This document shows positions 45,234 through 56,900 of a DNA stretch of 64,000 nucleotides, one piece after another. The notes under the pieces were generated by a model. It had not been told where the DNA came from, searched no databases, and saw only the letters and a program-made list of their open reading frames with translations. The number at the start of each line of letters is the position of its first letter. Within the stretch, counting starts at the first letter, position 1. Both the position numbers and the translations under genes were made by a program. Source of the stretch: Drosophila pseudoobscura (lineage: Eukaryota; Arthropoda; Insecta; Diptera; Drosophilidae); the NCBI RefSeq assembly GCF_009870125.1, contig NC_046680.1:15767501-15831500 (forward strand), written 5' to 3'.

Positions 45234-47389
45234 ATCGCTAGGATTGTTAAGGACACAAGCTTTTCGCTACGTTTGTAGATTGCATTGCAGCTACTAGAAG
45301 GGATTATACAAAGGACATACGTTTGGCAAGTGTGTGGCTTGGACCCGACAAAAGCGCTTTTATAAACTAACTAGATTTGTATATTAATGTGAAACATTGA
45401 ATATGATAAATATGAATTGTACTTTTATGATGTATGCGTATCCACTGGCCTTATTTATTCAGAAGTAAGCAAATGAGCAACCAATGAGCTGAACTCACCC
45501 ACACAAACACTCGATCGAAACGAGAACACACATCTGCATCTGCATCTGTATCTTCATCTGCATCTGCATCGGTATCTGCAGATAAAGATGCACACCCAGC
45601 ACACACACAAATACAATTACAATTGAAATTTTCAGCAAGTAATACTCGTAAGGCTTCGCGTCGATTTTGTTAATTGTTTTTTGGCGTCCAATTTTAAATG
45701 ATAGACAACTAGTGTAGGGCTCAAGACGAACTATACTATCGAGTATTTGTAGCATGTAAGCAAACTAAACAGAAACACAGAACCTTCAAAGAATATTACA
45801 TTTTTAGCGAAAGCGTAAGGATTCTCTTGCGGAGAAGCAGACGATTTTGAATTTGAATTTATTTTTAATGACTTTTGAATACAAGCTAAACATACCACAG
45901 GACGTTTTATCAGAGATCGGTTTTTATCTATGTATCAAACGTGTTCTTGAACCACATACAACAACTAGTTGCTAAGCTAATACCCTATGGCCTATGACTT
46001 AGATGTAAGAAGGAGTATTTCCTAGCCACGGTTGCCACTATTTCGCCTAAGCTGCCAAAAGGGGTCGGGTTTTTGAATCCCTGTTGAATCACTCTGGTCC
46101 TTTTCTTCTACTCGGTGCTCGTGGGGTAAAAGGCATATTTCAGTGAATACTTGGAAGAGCAACAGCAACAGTAACCAGTCGATTCAGTCTATGTATTTTA
46201 TGATTGCCAAAATGGTATGCCACGACCAGATCTCCTCGATCTCCCCGGAGGAGTAATGGATTATCGAAAAAGTGAATATTGCAGGCCAAAAAGTATTGCC
46301 TGAATTTGAGAACCGCATTTTTGAATCCGTGCAACGAACAAACGATCCCTTTTGGCTAAACAAATTTTTGTCAAGTGGCGACCGTGTTCCTAGCCCCACG
46401 CTTACACTGAAAAAGACACAGACACAGATACAAACACTGAGACAGACACAGAGACACGACAGACGGAGATGACAGGAGAACACGGGGAATCTGCACAACT
46501 TATACAGATGTAAGAAAATATCCATAAACTGCACCCAATTAATTATACAATATACATATGTATCGAGTATCAAGTATTTATGATCACGTCTAGCCACTAA
46601 GAAAGCATTGTAAAATGAATGGAATCGATGAACACGAAAACGCCCAAATCTTATGAGTATGTAAGTAGAACCGGAAACTAGAATTCAGCCCGGATAACCG
46701 CTGGCACTGCGACCCTGCGTGCTGCGAGCATCAAAACTGCTGAAATTGGCAATTAAGTATACATTAACATACACACAACACCATACATAGTACTATTATG
46801 TATAGTACATGAACGTAGTAGAACTTTCGAGTCAACTAAACCAAACTTGCAACCGTAGTGCGACTTCTTGCCAGTTTACGATACCGGAGAGCCCATCGAA
46901 GGGATTGGTTTTAGTTTTTGTTTTGTCTTGTCTTGTCTTGTCTCGGAAAAACTGCTTCACGTTTTTAGTGTGTAAATTCGGTTTTAGATACATATACATA
47001 TGTATGCGATTATACGATTACCAGTACGATTCAGTGTGTCGCAGGGAAGCGAGGCTTCGGTGTTCCTCCGTTTCAGAGGACTAGGGACTACGGAACCGAG
47101 CTTCCTGAGGCACGGCACATTCATAGACATAGAAGAGATTGGGTAGCTAGCGGAAAATACATACATACATACAAGCAAACAATACGAGTATCTAGAGAAA
47201 AATATCCGAGTGGTAATAGAGTGGGTGGTAATAATCAGAGCAACGTAAGAATATCGGTAAAAATAATAGTTAAACGAAAAAGAAAACGAAAACGAAAGAT
47301 AAACTCAACTCATTTAGCACTTGCAATTAAATGTGACAAAACACCCCTTCCCCAATCTTTCCCCTGAGCTGCGACCTCCCTGAAATGCA

Positions 47390-47395
47390 AATAAA
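47390..47395 (+). terminator. Distal candidate poly(A) signal for stacl
   Basis: AATAAA followed within about 25 bp by GT/T-rich sequence (TGTTTATTCGATGTG). Confidence 0.5.
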
Positions 47396-48470
47396 ACAGA
47401 TGTTTATTCGATGTGAAAAAAACCCCACTGACTAAGTTTATTTGTTTCTTCCGGGGCCAGAACGGATGTCACTCCAACGATGTCTGCCAAAGCCCCTACC
47501 AGAGGCACATACAGGTATAAAAGTAGGTACGACTATACATACATTATTAGCTTAAACTAACTAGAAATAGAGAAATAGAAATTATAGAGATGAGCCGATG
47601 GATATATGATTTTATTTTGCTTCAATGCAAGTCCATGCACAGCCAAAAAGCCGAAGCAATTTCACAAAAGTCTTCCATTGCAGCGTATGTGATCATGAGG
47701 TATGCTATGTATATTTTTTGAAAAACTTAGACATCAGACGTTTCCGCAGCAGAAAGACGTCTTGTGTAAGGTATGCATATCAGATCGATCAATCACAATC
47801 TGTTTCAGTTCTTTACGTGGCTTTTATAGCATATTTTTGGGTGGAATTTGGTTGTAAGCTGCATGTAAAAGTGAAGTAGAAGTGCCATTAGAGCGCGTCT
47901 CCGGTAATGCCGTTATTTACATCTCTACATTCGTAGATCACATTAAATTTAAAATTAACAGAAATACAAAAGTCAAGCGAGTCCTCTGTGGCTGGTGCTG
48001 CGGCAGCTTCTATGGCATATACAACAGATGGGATTGGAAACACCTACCTGGCAATCCAGGAAATCCTTGGATGGGACACTTCTGTCCGTCGCCTTGGCAC
48101 CACGACTCCCTGCTCAATGGAAACAATCAAAAACAACACACTTTTGGAGATCATTAGAGGCTATGGCCATCAGGATATGCGAGAGCTACCCAAACCTACA
48201 AATAAAGATTGTAGTTTTCTGCCTGGTCATCGGATCCACTTCGGGCGCCAGATTTTGTGTCGATTTGTCCATTAAACTGCAATAAACTAATAATTCTAGA
48301 AATGGATAGGGCGTATATAGAGCATTTCTGTAGGAAAACTGTTCTTACAACTGATTCATTATGCATATCAATCCATTAGTTACAGTCATGGTTAAGAAAA
48401 AGCAGAATCGCAAATGGAATGGATGTATGGATGTATTTCCGAATTCATATTCGCGCCAGATGCTCCTAAG
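47396..48470. other. Intergenic region between stacl and the prolyl hydroxylase gene
   Basis: Holds the left copy of the flanking direct repeat (about 47937-48022). The following ~270 bp (48020-48290) has several overlapping open frames and a protein-like piece (AIRICESYPNLQIKIV near 48175), possibly a decayed gene fragment. A TATA-like GTATATAG at about 48313 may belong to the hydroxylase promoter. Confidence 0.35.
47937..48022 (+). repeat. Direct repeat, left copy, flanking the prolyl hydroxylase gene
   Basis: About 85 bp nearly identical to 50673-50758 in the same orientation. Shared parts include a long match containing AACAGAAATACAAAAGTCAA and GCTGCGGCAGCTT, with scattered substitutions. 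Confidence 0.75.
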
Positions 48471-50449
48471 ATGAGAATGCTCATTTTGTCTATATTTTCA
48501 TTGTCTATTGCTATAATGGCCAGAGGGGAATCATACCAGGTATACTACCACGACGGCTATACATATTCCAACAGCGAAATGATTAATTTGCTGGGATTGA
48601 AGAAGCTCCTCGTCGTCGATCTGCAAGTGTATGCAGGGGAGCTGCAACGAACTTTGCACAAAGTGGAGCTGTGAGTGAAATGAGCTAACTTGGTCGCTGC
48701 TGAGCTTGCACTTTTTCAGCGCCATAGAACAGATGGACAGGGAAGTGCAACAGCTGGAGGAGAGCCGCGTGGGCCGAGTATTCAGCGCTATCAAGCAGTT
48801 TTCCCTTCTGCGACACATGCACTTGGATTGGCCGCAGTGGCTGCGATTTATGCGAAAGGCGGTGGCCCCAGGTCGGAATGGCATGGATTACGGTACGAAA
48901 AGTGCTGAGGTGATTCTCGCTTCTTGATATTTCAGAGTGGCAGAAACACGCGCAGGCACTACGACCGTATTTACCCACTAAGGTCGATTTTGTGGAGGCC
49001 TGCAAGGCTGTATATATCCTGATCGATGTCTATGGGTTGTCCGTCGGTGACTTTTCCCGTGGTCTGATCAATGGAAAGCAATACAAGTGAATCCATAGGG
49101 AAACTCAATTCTGTTTCGATTGAATCATTGACAAGTTTTCCATTTCAGATCCAAAAGATTCGGTGCAATGGATTGTTTTGCTCTGGCCCGACATGGCTTT
49201 GAGCGGAGATACTTTGACCTGGCCGAAGCTTGGTTTGAGGCCATCGCGCTGACCTCCGACAATGATGAGATCAACCGGGTGTTGGGCTACAGTTGGGCTC
49301 TTGTTCTGCAGCTCTATGCCAGAAACCTTTTGAACATGAGTAAGGAGTCGGGATCGACCTGTAGATCCATCCGTCCACTGACAACGTCTTTGCAGACAAG
49401 AAGGAGCTCGCTCTAACAGTGCTGCAACGGGCTTCGACCCTTGGAATCGACGACCAGAGCATCGTTCGGCAATTGGAGCTCTTGGAGAGAGGCGATCTGA
49501 AGCCAACACAAGGAACAACGCTGTTAAAGATTATCAATTTTGAGCACTACGTCAGGGGTTGCCGCGGCCTCTTCGACCCGCCCAAAGGTCTGAGCTGCCA
49601 CTACGATTTCCACACTCATCCTGTGCTGCGGCTGGCCCCCTTCAAAGTGGAGCCCCTCAGCCAGGACCCGTACATAGCCATGTATCACGATGTGATCTAT
49701 GACAGCGAGATTGAGGAACTCAAGGACAATGCTTTCCCAGATATGGAGCGCAGCAAAGTCTACACTTACTCGGACAAGGACGGTAAGGACACTGGGCGCA
49801 CCTCCATGAGCGCCTTTCAAACCGACCACCAATACAAGGCCGTGACAAAGGTCAATCGCCGTGTGATGCACATGACCGGTTTCGAAGTGCTCGCAGATGG
49901 ATCTTCTGATGAATTGCTGGTTCTCAACTACGCCACTGCCGCACAGTACTTGACACATTCTGACTACTTTGGACCCGCAGTGAGCATTTGTTTATTAGAT
50001 GGTTGGCTTTGGCCCTAATAATGGATTAACAGTATTCAGAATATATTCAACGTGGCGACAGGATAGCAACAGTTCTCTTCTATGTGAGTATATCGATTTA
50101 GGAGCTGAGCATCTGAATAGTCGCCATCATTGTCCTGCAGTTGAACGATGTGGAACAGGGTGGCAAAACGGTGTTTCCACGTCTGGGGATTTTCCGCAGC
50201 CCCATAAAGGGCAGTGCTGTGGTCTTTTATAACATGAATAGCAGTCTCCAAGGTGACCCGAGAACCGAGCATGGGGGCTGCCCGGTGCTGGTGGGCACCA
50301 AATGGGGTGCGTTTTTCCTTCGACCCTCTCCTGTGAAATCAATCTCTATCGATCGATCTACGTGGTCTTTTTACTTTCTGACAGCTGCCACAAAATGGAT
50401 TTACAGTGCCGAGCAAATGTTCCGATGGCCATGTGTGGACCCCAAATAG
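48471..50449 (+). CDS. Prolyl 4-hydroxylase alpha-subunit-like protein, eight exons
   Basis: Exons: 48471-48670, 48720-48892, 48936-49086, 49149-49339, 49396-49979, 50033-50083, 50141-50306 and 50385-50449. All have GT-AG sites and matching phases, giving 526 residues, the usual family length. The enzyme hydroxylates proline in the ER lumen (collagen-like or other secreted substrates) using Fe(II), 2-oxoglutarate and ascorbate. A signal peptide (MRMLILSIFSLSIAIMA) precedes the N-terminal P4H_N and peptide-binding helical region (for example AMDCFALARHGFERRYFDLA). The catalytic domain has the iron ligands H426 and D428 (THSDYF) and H494 (TEHGGC), and K504 (VGTKW) for 2-oxoglutarate. The stretch before HSD (NYATAAQYLT) departs from the NYGxGGHYxPH pattern of collagen enzymes, so this is probably one of the divergent insect paralogs. 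The ATG at 48471 was chosen over 48414 because it places the hydrophobic signal at the N terminus. Confidence 0.88.
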
Positions 50450-50651
50450 GCTATCAGGCGATCTATGCTGATTTTGCTGATCGATATACATATATATATA
50501 CAAATATTGTTGTTTGTCTGATGTGTAACTCATATCAAATATCCAGAAATATAGCCTGATGGAAAGTCCAATAACGATGAGTGCAAAATGTTGCAATACC
50601 GTACCGTACCTCTTGTCTTGGACCGTAAAACTACTTAAACACATTTCTTTC

Positions 50652-50657
50652 TTTATT
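50652..50657 (-). terminator. Poly(A) signal of the CUB/LDLa receptor-like gene
   Basis: AATAAA on the minus strand (TTTATT on plus) about 340 bp beyond the TAG stop at 51000. Confidence 0.6.
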
Positions 50658-50672
50658 GAGTTTTAAATTTAT

Positions 50673-50758
50673 ATCACATTAAATTTTAAATTAACAGAAA
50701 TACAAAAGTCAAGCGATTCGTCAGTGGCTGCTGCTGCGGCAGCTTTACAATTACATAC
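50673..50758 (+). repeat. Direct repeat, right copy, flanking the prolyl hydroxylase gene
   Basis: Matches 47937-48022 in the same orientation over about 85 bp with a handful of differences. It lies in the 3'UTR of the minus-strand gene, which suggests that this is the original location. Confidence 0.75.
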
Positions 50759-50999
50759 ATATGTCTTCGATTATTGGATTCTAATGGGTCTGTCAACTGC
50801 CTTTGGGGCCTGGGACAGACGCGGTTCGGATGCAGGACGGTTGGAGTGGTTAGCATAGTCAAACATTCAACATCGAGGTTACACTTAGATCTATCACTAA
50901 ATTGGTTTTAAGCTAATTGCATCAGAGTCAGTCAGAGAGATGTTGGGTACCTAATCTATGGTTATTCCAGGTGCGACACCTTCTTGTCAGGCTTACGAT

Positions 51000-53900
51000 C
51001 TAGTTCGTTGGCTGTTCCTCCTGCTGTTGCTGCTGTTGATGCTGCTGCTGCTGGGGATCGCCTGGTGATGCACCGGTTAGAGCAGTCGTCGCCGATGCCA
51101 CTGCTGCTGCTGCTGTTGTTGTGGTTGTTGTTGTTGTGTGGCTGGTGCTAGCCGCTCCCGCATCCAGGTCTAGCGTAGTGCTGCTGGCAGCCTTCTGGTT
51201 GGGAAAGAGCACCGAGTAGGCCGGCGGCGGGTCAAGCTCCTCGTAGTTGGGTGGCGAAGCGGCGTTCAGCTGATCCAGGCCACCGCCTCCACCTCCGCCG
51301 TTGGCAGCGGCCAGCGCCGCCTCCCTCTCATTGTTGACCGCGTGCTGTGATGCGGAGGCTGCAAAAGAAAGGATGGATTCAGTGTGGGGGATCGCAAAAG
51401 ACTGGAATATGAGAGGTGTAGTGCAGTGGATGAATGGATGGAAAATGGCGAGCGGAGAACGGACTGTGTCTTACTTGGACTAGAAAATGGTGCAATTGAA
51501 CGTACCCCAGAGGCCGCAGATGAGCAAGGCACCGCCGCAGAGGAGCATGCCGAGCATCAGGTATCCCCAGGGCCCGTATTTGGAGAGGTCCGAGTGGAGG
51601 CCCGTTCGAGTCGAGTTGCGGCGGGTGAAGCCACTGCCAGCTCCTGTTCCCGCACCCGCGCCCAGCCCCGTTGTATCGTTTTCCGACTTTCCCTGCCCCT
51701 CCACAACGTTGGGGCCTATGGAGTTGGGGGAACCGTCGCCTCCCGGCTTCTTCATATCTTTGGTGTGGACTTTTCTCAGCGTTGTCGTGGATGTGGTTGC
51801 CGTTGAGTTGTCCAGGCCGACGGATCCGTTGAGGGGCAGATCCTCGGGCGCCATTGGGGCGTCGTAGGCGAACAGATTGCGGAACACTTCCAGGGCGAAC
51901 TGCTCGAAAAGGTCCGACTCCAGGCCCGCGGGCAGATTGCCGGCACCAGGTCGGCGCTGCTTGAGGCACATCTCGTAGTCCTCATCGCTGTCGTACTCGT
52001 TGCTATAGGGACAGTGGCGGATGCCGTCACAGGCCAGCTCCTTGGAGATGCACAGGATGGGCTCGTCCCTGGAAAGGATACATGGCCAAAAGTTGCTACA
52101 CTCTGATCGGGCTGAAGAGTATTCTTCTTGTCCAAAAACTCACCCGATCCTCAGGCACTGATGCTTGCTGGCATCCTTGCACTGCTCTCCCTTGCCCAGC
52201 ACTGTGACCATCAGCTTCGACCGCAGCGCGTGCAGGCCGTGCTCCCACACGATCCTCACCCGGCCGTGAAAGAGCCGCACGGGATCCTCCATCTCCGAGG
52301 CGGTGTCCTCCAGCTGGCAGGGGTCGACGCGCCACTGGGCCGTGTGGGGATCCAGCGAGCTGAACTGTGGAGGCAAATAGAATTATCCAATTATTGCGAT
52401 CTGGCTAAAAGCGTGGCCCAAATGCGTACGAGTATCGCCTAATGGCGTACCGAATATTTGCCGCGAACGTGCGAACTAACAGTTTACACGATCCCCGCCC
52501 ACACGGACACCGTCCCTAGGAGCTGACGTGATAGGAATTGTTAAATCCCGCAAAACGATCCGCGATGCGATCGATCTAAACTGCGATTCCCCCTCGGAGG
52601 CAGGCACACACGCGCTTACACACATAATGCAAAATTAAATATTTGCGCTGGAAAAATACAAAACAAAAAGCTGTTAAACCTCCGCCAGATACATATACAT
52701 ACATCTATGTTTGTATATACGAGATCTACGAAGTGACTGAGAATCGTATGGGTATAAAAATACATCCATTAATATAATATCTGCTTCTGGCTGTGGCGCT
52801 GTCTCCGTGTCTCCGCAGTGGCGTCACGTGCAGAGCCAACAATCGAATCGGAGCGATACGAATGCGGCAGGGAATGCCGCAAACAAAGAGATGTGGAAGC
52901 TACGACTGGGCTGGCTTTCTGGCTTTCTGGCTTTCTGGCTTCTGGCAGGTTCAATAACTGTGAAACAGCTTGGCAATTGCAGTAAACAGCAATTAAACCT
53001 GTTCCCAAGAAATGTCTACTATAGACTTGGGCATGCACTCGATTTTCTAGCCTGTTCATTGGAAAGATAGTGGCGCAGTTATGCGACGCATCATCATTTG
53101 CACCTTGGGGAGGGGGCGACTCTGACAGAACAAAGAAGATATCTCTACTGGAAATGCAAAAGCGACACACCCCCAGCCCCACCACAGCCCAGCAGTTGGC
53201 AGCAGCATAGTTTGTTTTTATGGCCAGGCTTGTCAGCCAGGCCTGTCAGCCAGCCAGGCAGTTGGAGTCGGCGGATTTATGGCTAGGGGTCTGAAAGTGT
53301 TTCTGCCGGGCTCCGCTCTGGCCAAATGAGACAAACGTGTTTCAAATACGAAAAAGCCCTGACAAAATGGTTGAAATTGGCGCGCTTATGCAAATACAGC
53401 TCATGTCACCCACAACTCTGGCCTGGGTATGTCTCTGGTGCTGGTGCTGGTGCTGGTTCTGTTTCAGATTCTGTTTCAGCGTTCAACTGCGGGCTAGCTC
53501 GCACTTTTGGCTTTGCAGAAAGTGAAACATTTCCCACTGGCTGAACACGGGCCAAGACCAAAGGGTGACAGACCTTAATGGAAAGTCCCATAAGTCCTAA
53601 TCGACAACACCTTGGCGATTTCAACGATTTGTCAACGAATTACTGTTCGTTCCAGCAAGTGGTTTTACTCGTAGCTTGCCTCGCGTGAGAGGCTGCCAGT
53701 AATTGGAGACAATTTCAGATGGATGTCAAACTGTCTCATCGGAAAGCCACAAAAAAGTAACAAAATCAATGGGAGGTTTCCCAGTACAGTAGTTGTTCCA
53801 TATGTATTCAATATTTAATGATATCAACAACTTAATCTGTTTGACAATGGCGATTCAGATTGGTAATCGCTTGGAAATCCACTTTTACGAGTATGTTTCA

Positions 53901-56900
53901 TGGAATAAGGCAAAACATCATTCCGATGAAAACATTTGAAATTCAGATTTATTATGTCATTCGCTGTCGATGCACATGCCGAGTGGAAAGAGTTACTCGC
54001 TGTACGTTAAAGGTTTCGAGAATTGGTAATCGTTAGGGAGCACATTTGAAGGTTTCGTGGAATAAATTTGAATTGGTCCAAGACTGTCCATTAAGAGAGC
54101 CCTTCAAAACGTATTCTAGAGTTCAATGTCGTCGCGAAAGAGAGTGGAATGATTTGGATGATTCTCACACTTAACCACTGATGGCCCTGACGACGCATGC
54201 GCACCCAAGTGGACGAGCCAGGGCAACGAGATCAGCGAGAGAACATCGAATAGTCAAAGCGGAAGGTGCAGAAAATGGCAATCGCGCACTAATCACCTCT
54301 GAATGGTGATGGGTGATGGGTGATGGCTGGGGTTGGGACTCGGGTGCGTTTACTTACGATGTTCAGGGGACAGGTACGTCCCACCCGGGGTGTCGTCATG
54401 GCCTTCGTTGTGTTGAGGCGGTCCGTCAGCGTGGACGCGGACATATCCGTCAGGCCACCTGTCTTGGGGGTCCGCCGTGGCTTGGCTGTGCTGCTGGCCG
54501 CGGGCATGATGCTCGACGATGGAGCGCCGCCGTCCGGCTGAGTGTGCCGCAGCTTGGGCAGAATGAGGCGCACTATGAAGCCGTAGTTGGGCGGGGCACT
54601 CAGTATGCGGGAGCAGGAGGGGTGCTCGGCGCCATAGGAGCCCGGCTTCAGTTCGATGATGAGGCTGGACTCCTTGCCATCGCTCTCGATGAAGTGCTCC
54701 TGCTGGGCGCTGCACAGCGGCTTGAATGTCGGATGCGATAGCAGATCCCCTGAAACGGAGAAGGAGAGGGAGAGAGGCGTGGGATGAGTCGCTTTTGTTT
54801 GGTAAATAGAAGAGACGCCTTGAGCGTGAATTTACAACAGCCTGTTAATTCCTAGAGCATATATCACGATATATGCATGTACATACATATGAATGGATGG
54901 TGCATACATATGGAATGGAATGGAATGGAATGGAGGGGGACTGTCGGGCCCACAAACTGTTTTCATTTGCATGCAACAGCATAACGAAAGCGAGAAAAAA
55001 CCGCTTCGAATGCAGACATCATCCGCGAGCTGCCAATCAATAAATAACTCGCAGGTTGGCCAAAATAAAACCAAAATAAATCAAATAAAAACTCCACTCC
55101 ATGTGACAACTCCGAAAATAGAAATTTTGTGTGAATTTAAAATGGAAATAAAAATGAAAATGAATTGTGGTGAAAGATGTGTTTATCATGCTCTCATTCA
55201 CGTTCACGTACGAACATGTTTCTGTTTGACGAAACTAAAATTCAATTAATTTGAATGGATTCCACTCGTGCACTAATTGAATAACTGCCTTGCCTACTGG
55301 AGGCCCAGGGCAGGCACGGAGCATAGTGTTCGCCTCCTCTGTTCAATTATTTTGCACTCGTATTCGAACTTTGCGACACAAAGGTTAAAGATTCACACAG
55401 ATACACACACACTCTACGCATACTAAATACCACAATTAATAATACACAAATACAGTGGATAGTGGATATGGTTGGGGCTTGTGATAAACGCGAAATATCT
55501 CTCGATTCGTGTAGGAAAACTACTCTGAATACAGACATCTCTATATGTACTATGCACATACATACACAAATGTATTTATGTGTACATATTCTGGGTCACT
55601 GACTGCACCACATTCGTTATTATTATATTATTACTGCTTTTGCTGTTGCTGCAACAGCCTTATTGTTTACTGTTGACTCGCCTCGTTGCCGGGCAATTGC
55701 GCCACACACTGCCGCCCGGCATTCGAGTATTGCGAACCATTTAAAACCATTGGCAGGGCAGGGAGCTCCAGTACGAGTGCAAGTATCTGCGTCTGCCCGT
55801 GGAAATTGCTGCATCCACCGGCCCACCGGCAGCCCGCTGGTGTCTGAGTGTGCAATTTCCCAGCTAATTCCCATTCCGAACTTGACATTAATAGTCAAGT
55901 GGTGGCCCTGCCCCGCACGTGCGGGACTTTCAATCAGCCTTTGAGCGAGAAACCCGAAAAAGCACTCCAAACTGTCATCAGCGTGTCGTTAATTATAGTA
56001 TTTGCACAGTTTTACAGGGTAATTGTTGCGCTAAAGATTGACAAGTGCTTGGGGGATATCAACAGATGCTGATCAGGAATGTAGGCACTCATAGGTATAA
56101 AAAGCAAAGAACCATCTTTTTGGTAGTACTCTGCCAAGCACAATGTGTTTGCTTCAGAGCTGCATCTTTCCTACATCGATCACCTTTCTAGTTAGCTATT
56201 CTCATCATTCCATCCATCATTCAAAGGCAAAGGCAAAGGCAAACGCATTGTGGCACTCAGCTATGGCTGCACAATTAGCCGCAATTGTTGTAGAGCCCAG
56301 ATGCCATTAAGAGCGCAGAACGAACAATGTCTGGCATAGCATACAGTTAAGTAATGATTAAGGTTTGTTTGACGACTAACAGAGAAGAGCTGTAAAATTC
56401 AATCTAATGCCACTGAGCGCCCCTGCTAATTGGGTTAAAAGCACACGCACACGCACTCGCACAACCCATATATCTACACACTAGACGGGAGTGTACGAGA
56501 GTGTACGGTAGTATACGAGTATGTGGATGAGTTTACAAGTTAAATGAATGTTGCTGGTTCCGTGCTTGGGTTGCTGCCGTCCACAGATGGGCAGAAGCGA
56601 GGCATTAGGGTTAATGTGGAATGGAACTGGTGAATGGATTGGGCATTCGGGGAGCACTCTTTATACAGATATCCGTTTACAATTCGGGCTAGCAAAGGGA
56701 CATAAACTATAGGTTTCACTCAGATTTTCCACAAAATATGCCGTTCATAATTTGTCCACGTTTTCAGAGCAGAACCGAATAGTTTTTAGGGAAAGCAGAA
56801 AGCCGAATGAATGAATGAATGAATACTATGAATGCTTTTCTAGGGAAAGTCAGAGCCAGAGCACCGGCTGAGAAGTATCTTTGAACTTGGCCAAGCCATG

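Larger units (their letters stand above)
43988..47395 (+). other. stacl: Long 3'UTR of stacl
   Basis: AT-rich, with no coding frame that can be supported. Candidate poly(A) signals are AATAAA at 45228-45233 (proximal) and 47390-47395 (distal, followed by a TGTTT/GTG-rich stretch). The choice between them is unknown. Confidence 0.55.
50450..50999. other. Convergent 3' region of hydroxylase (+) and receptor-like gene (-)
   Basis: Contains the 3'UTRs of both genes. The minus-strand poly(A) signal lies at 50652-50657 and the right copy of the direct repeat at 50673-50758. No AATAAA on the plus strand was found for the hydroxylase. Confidence 0.5.
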
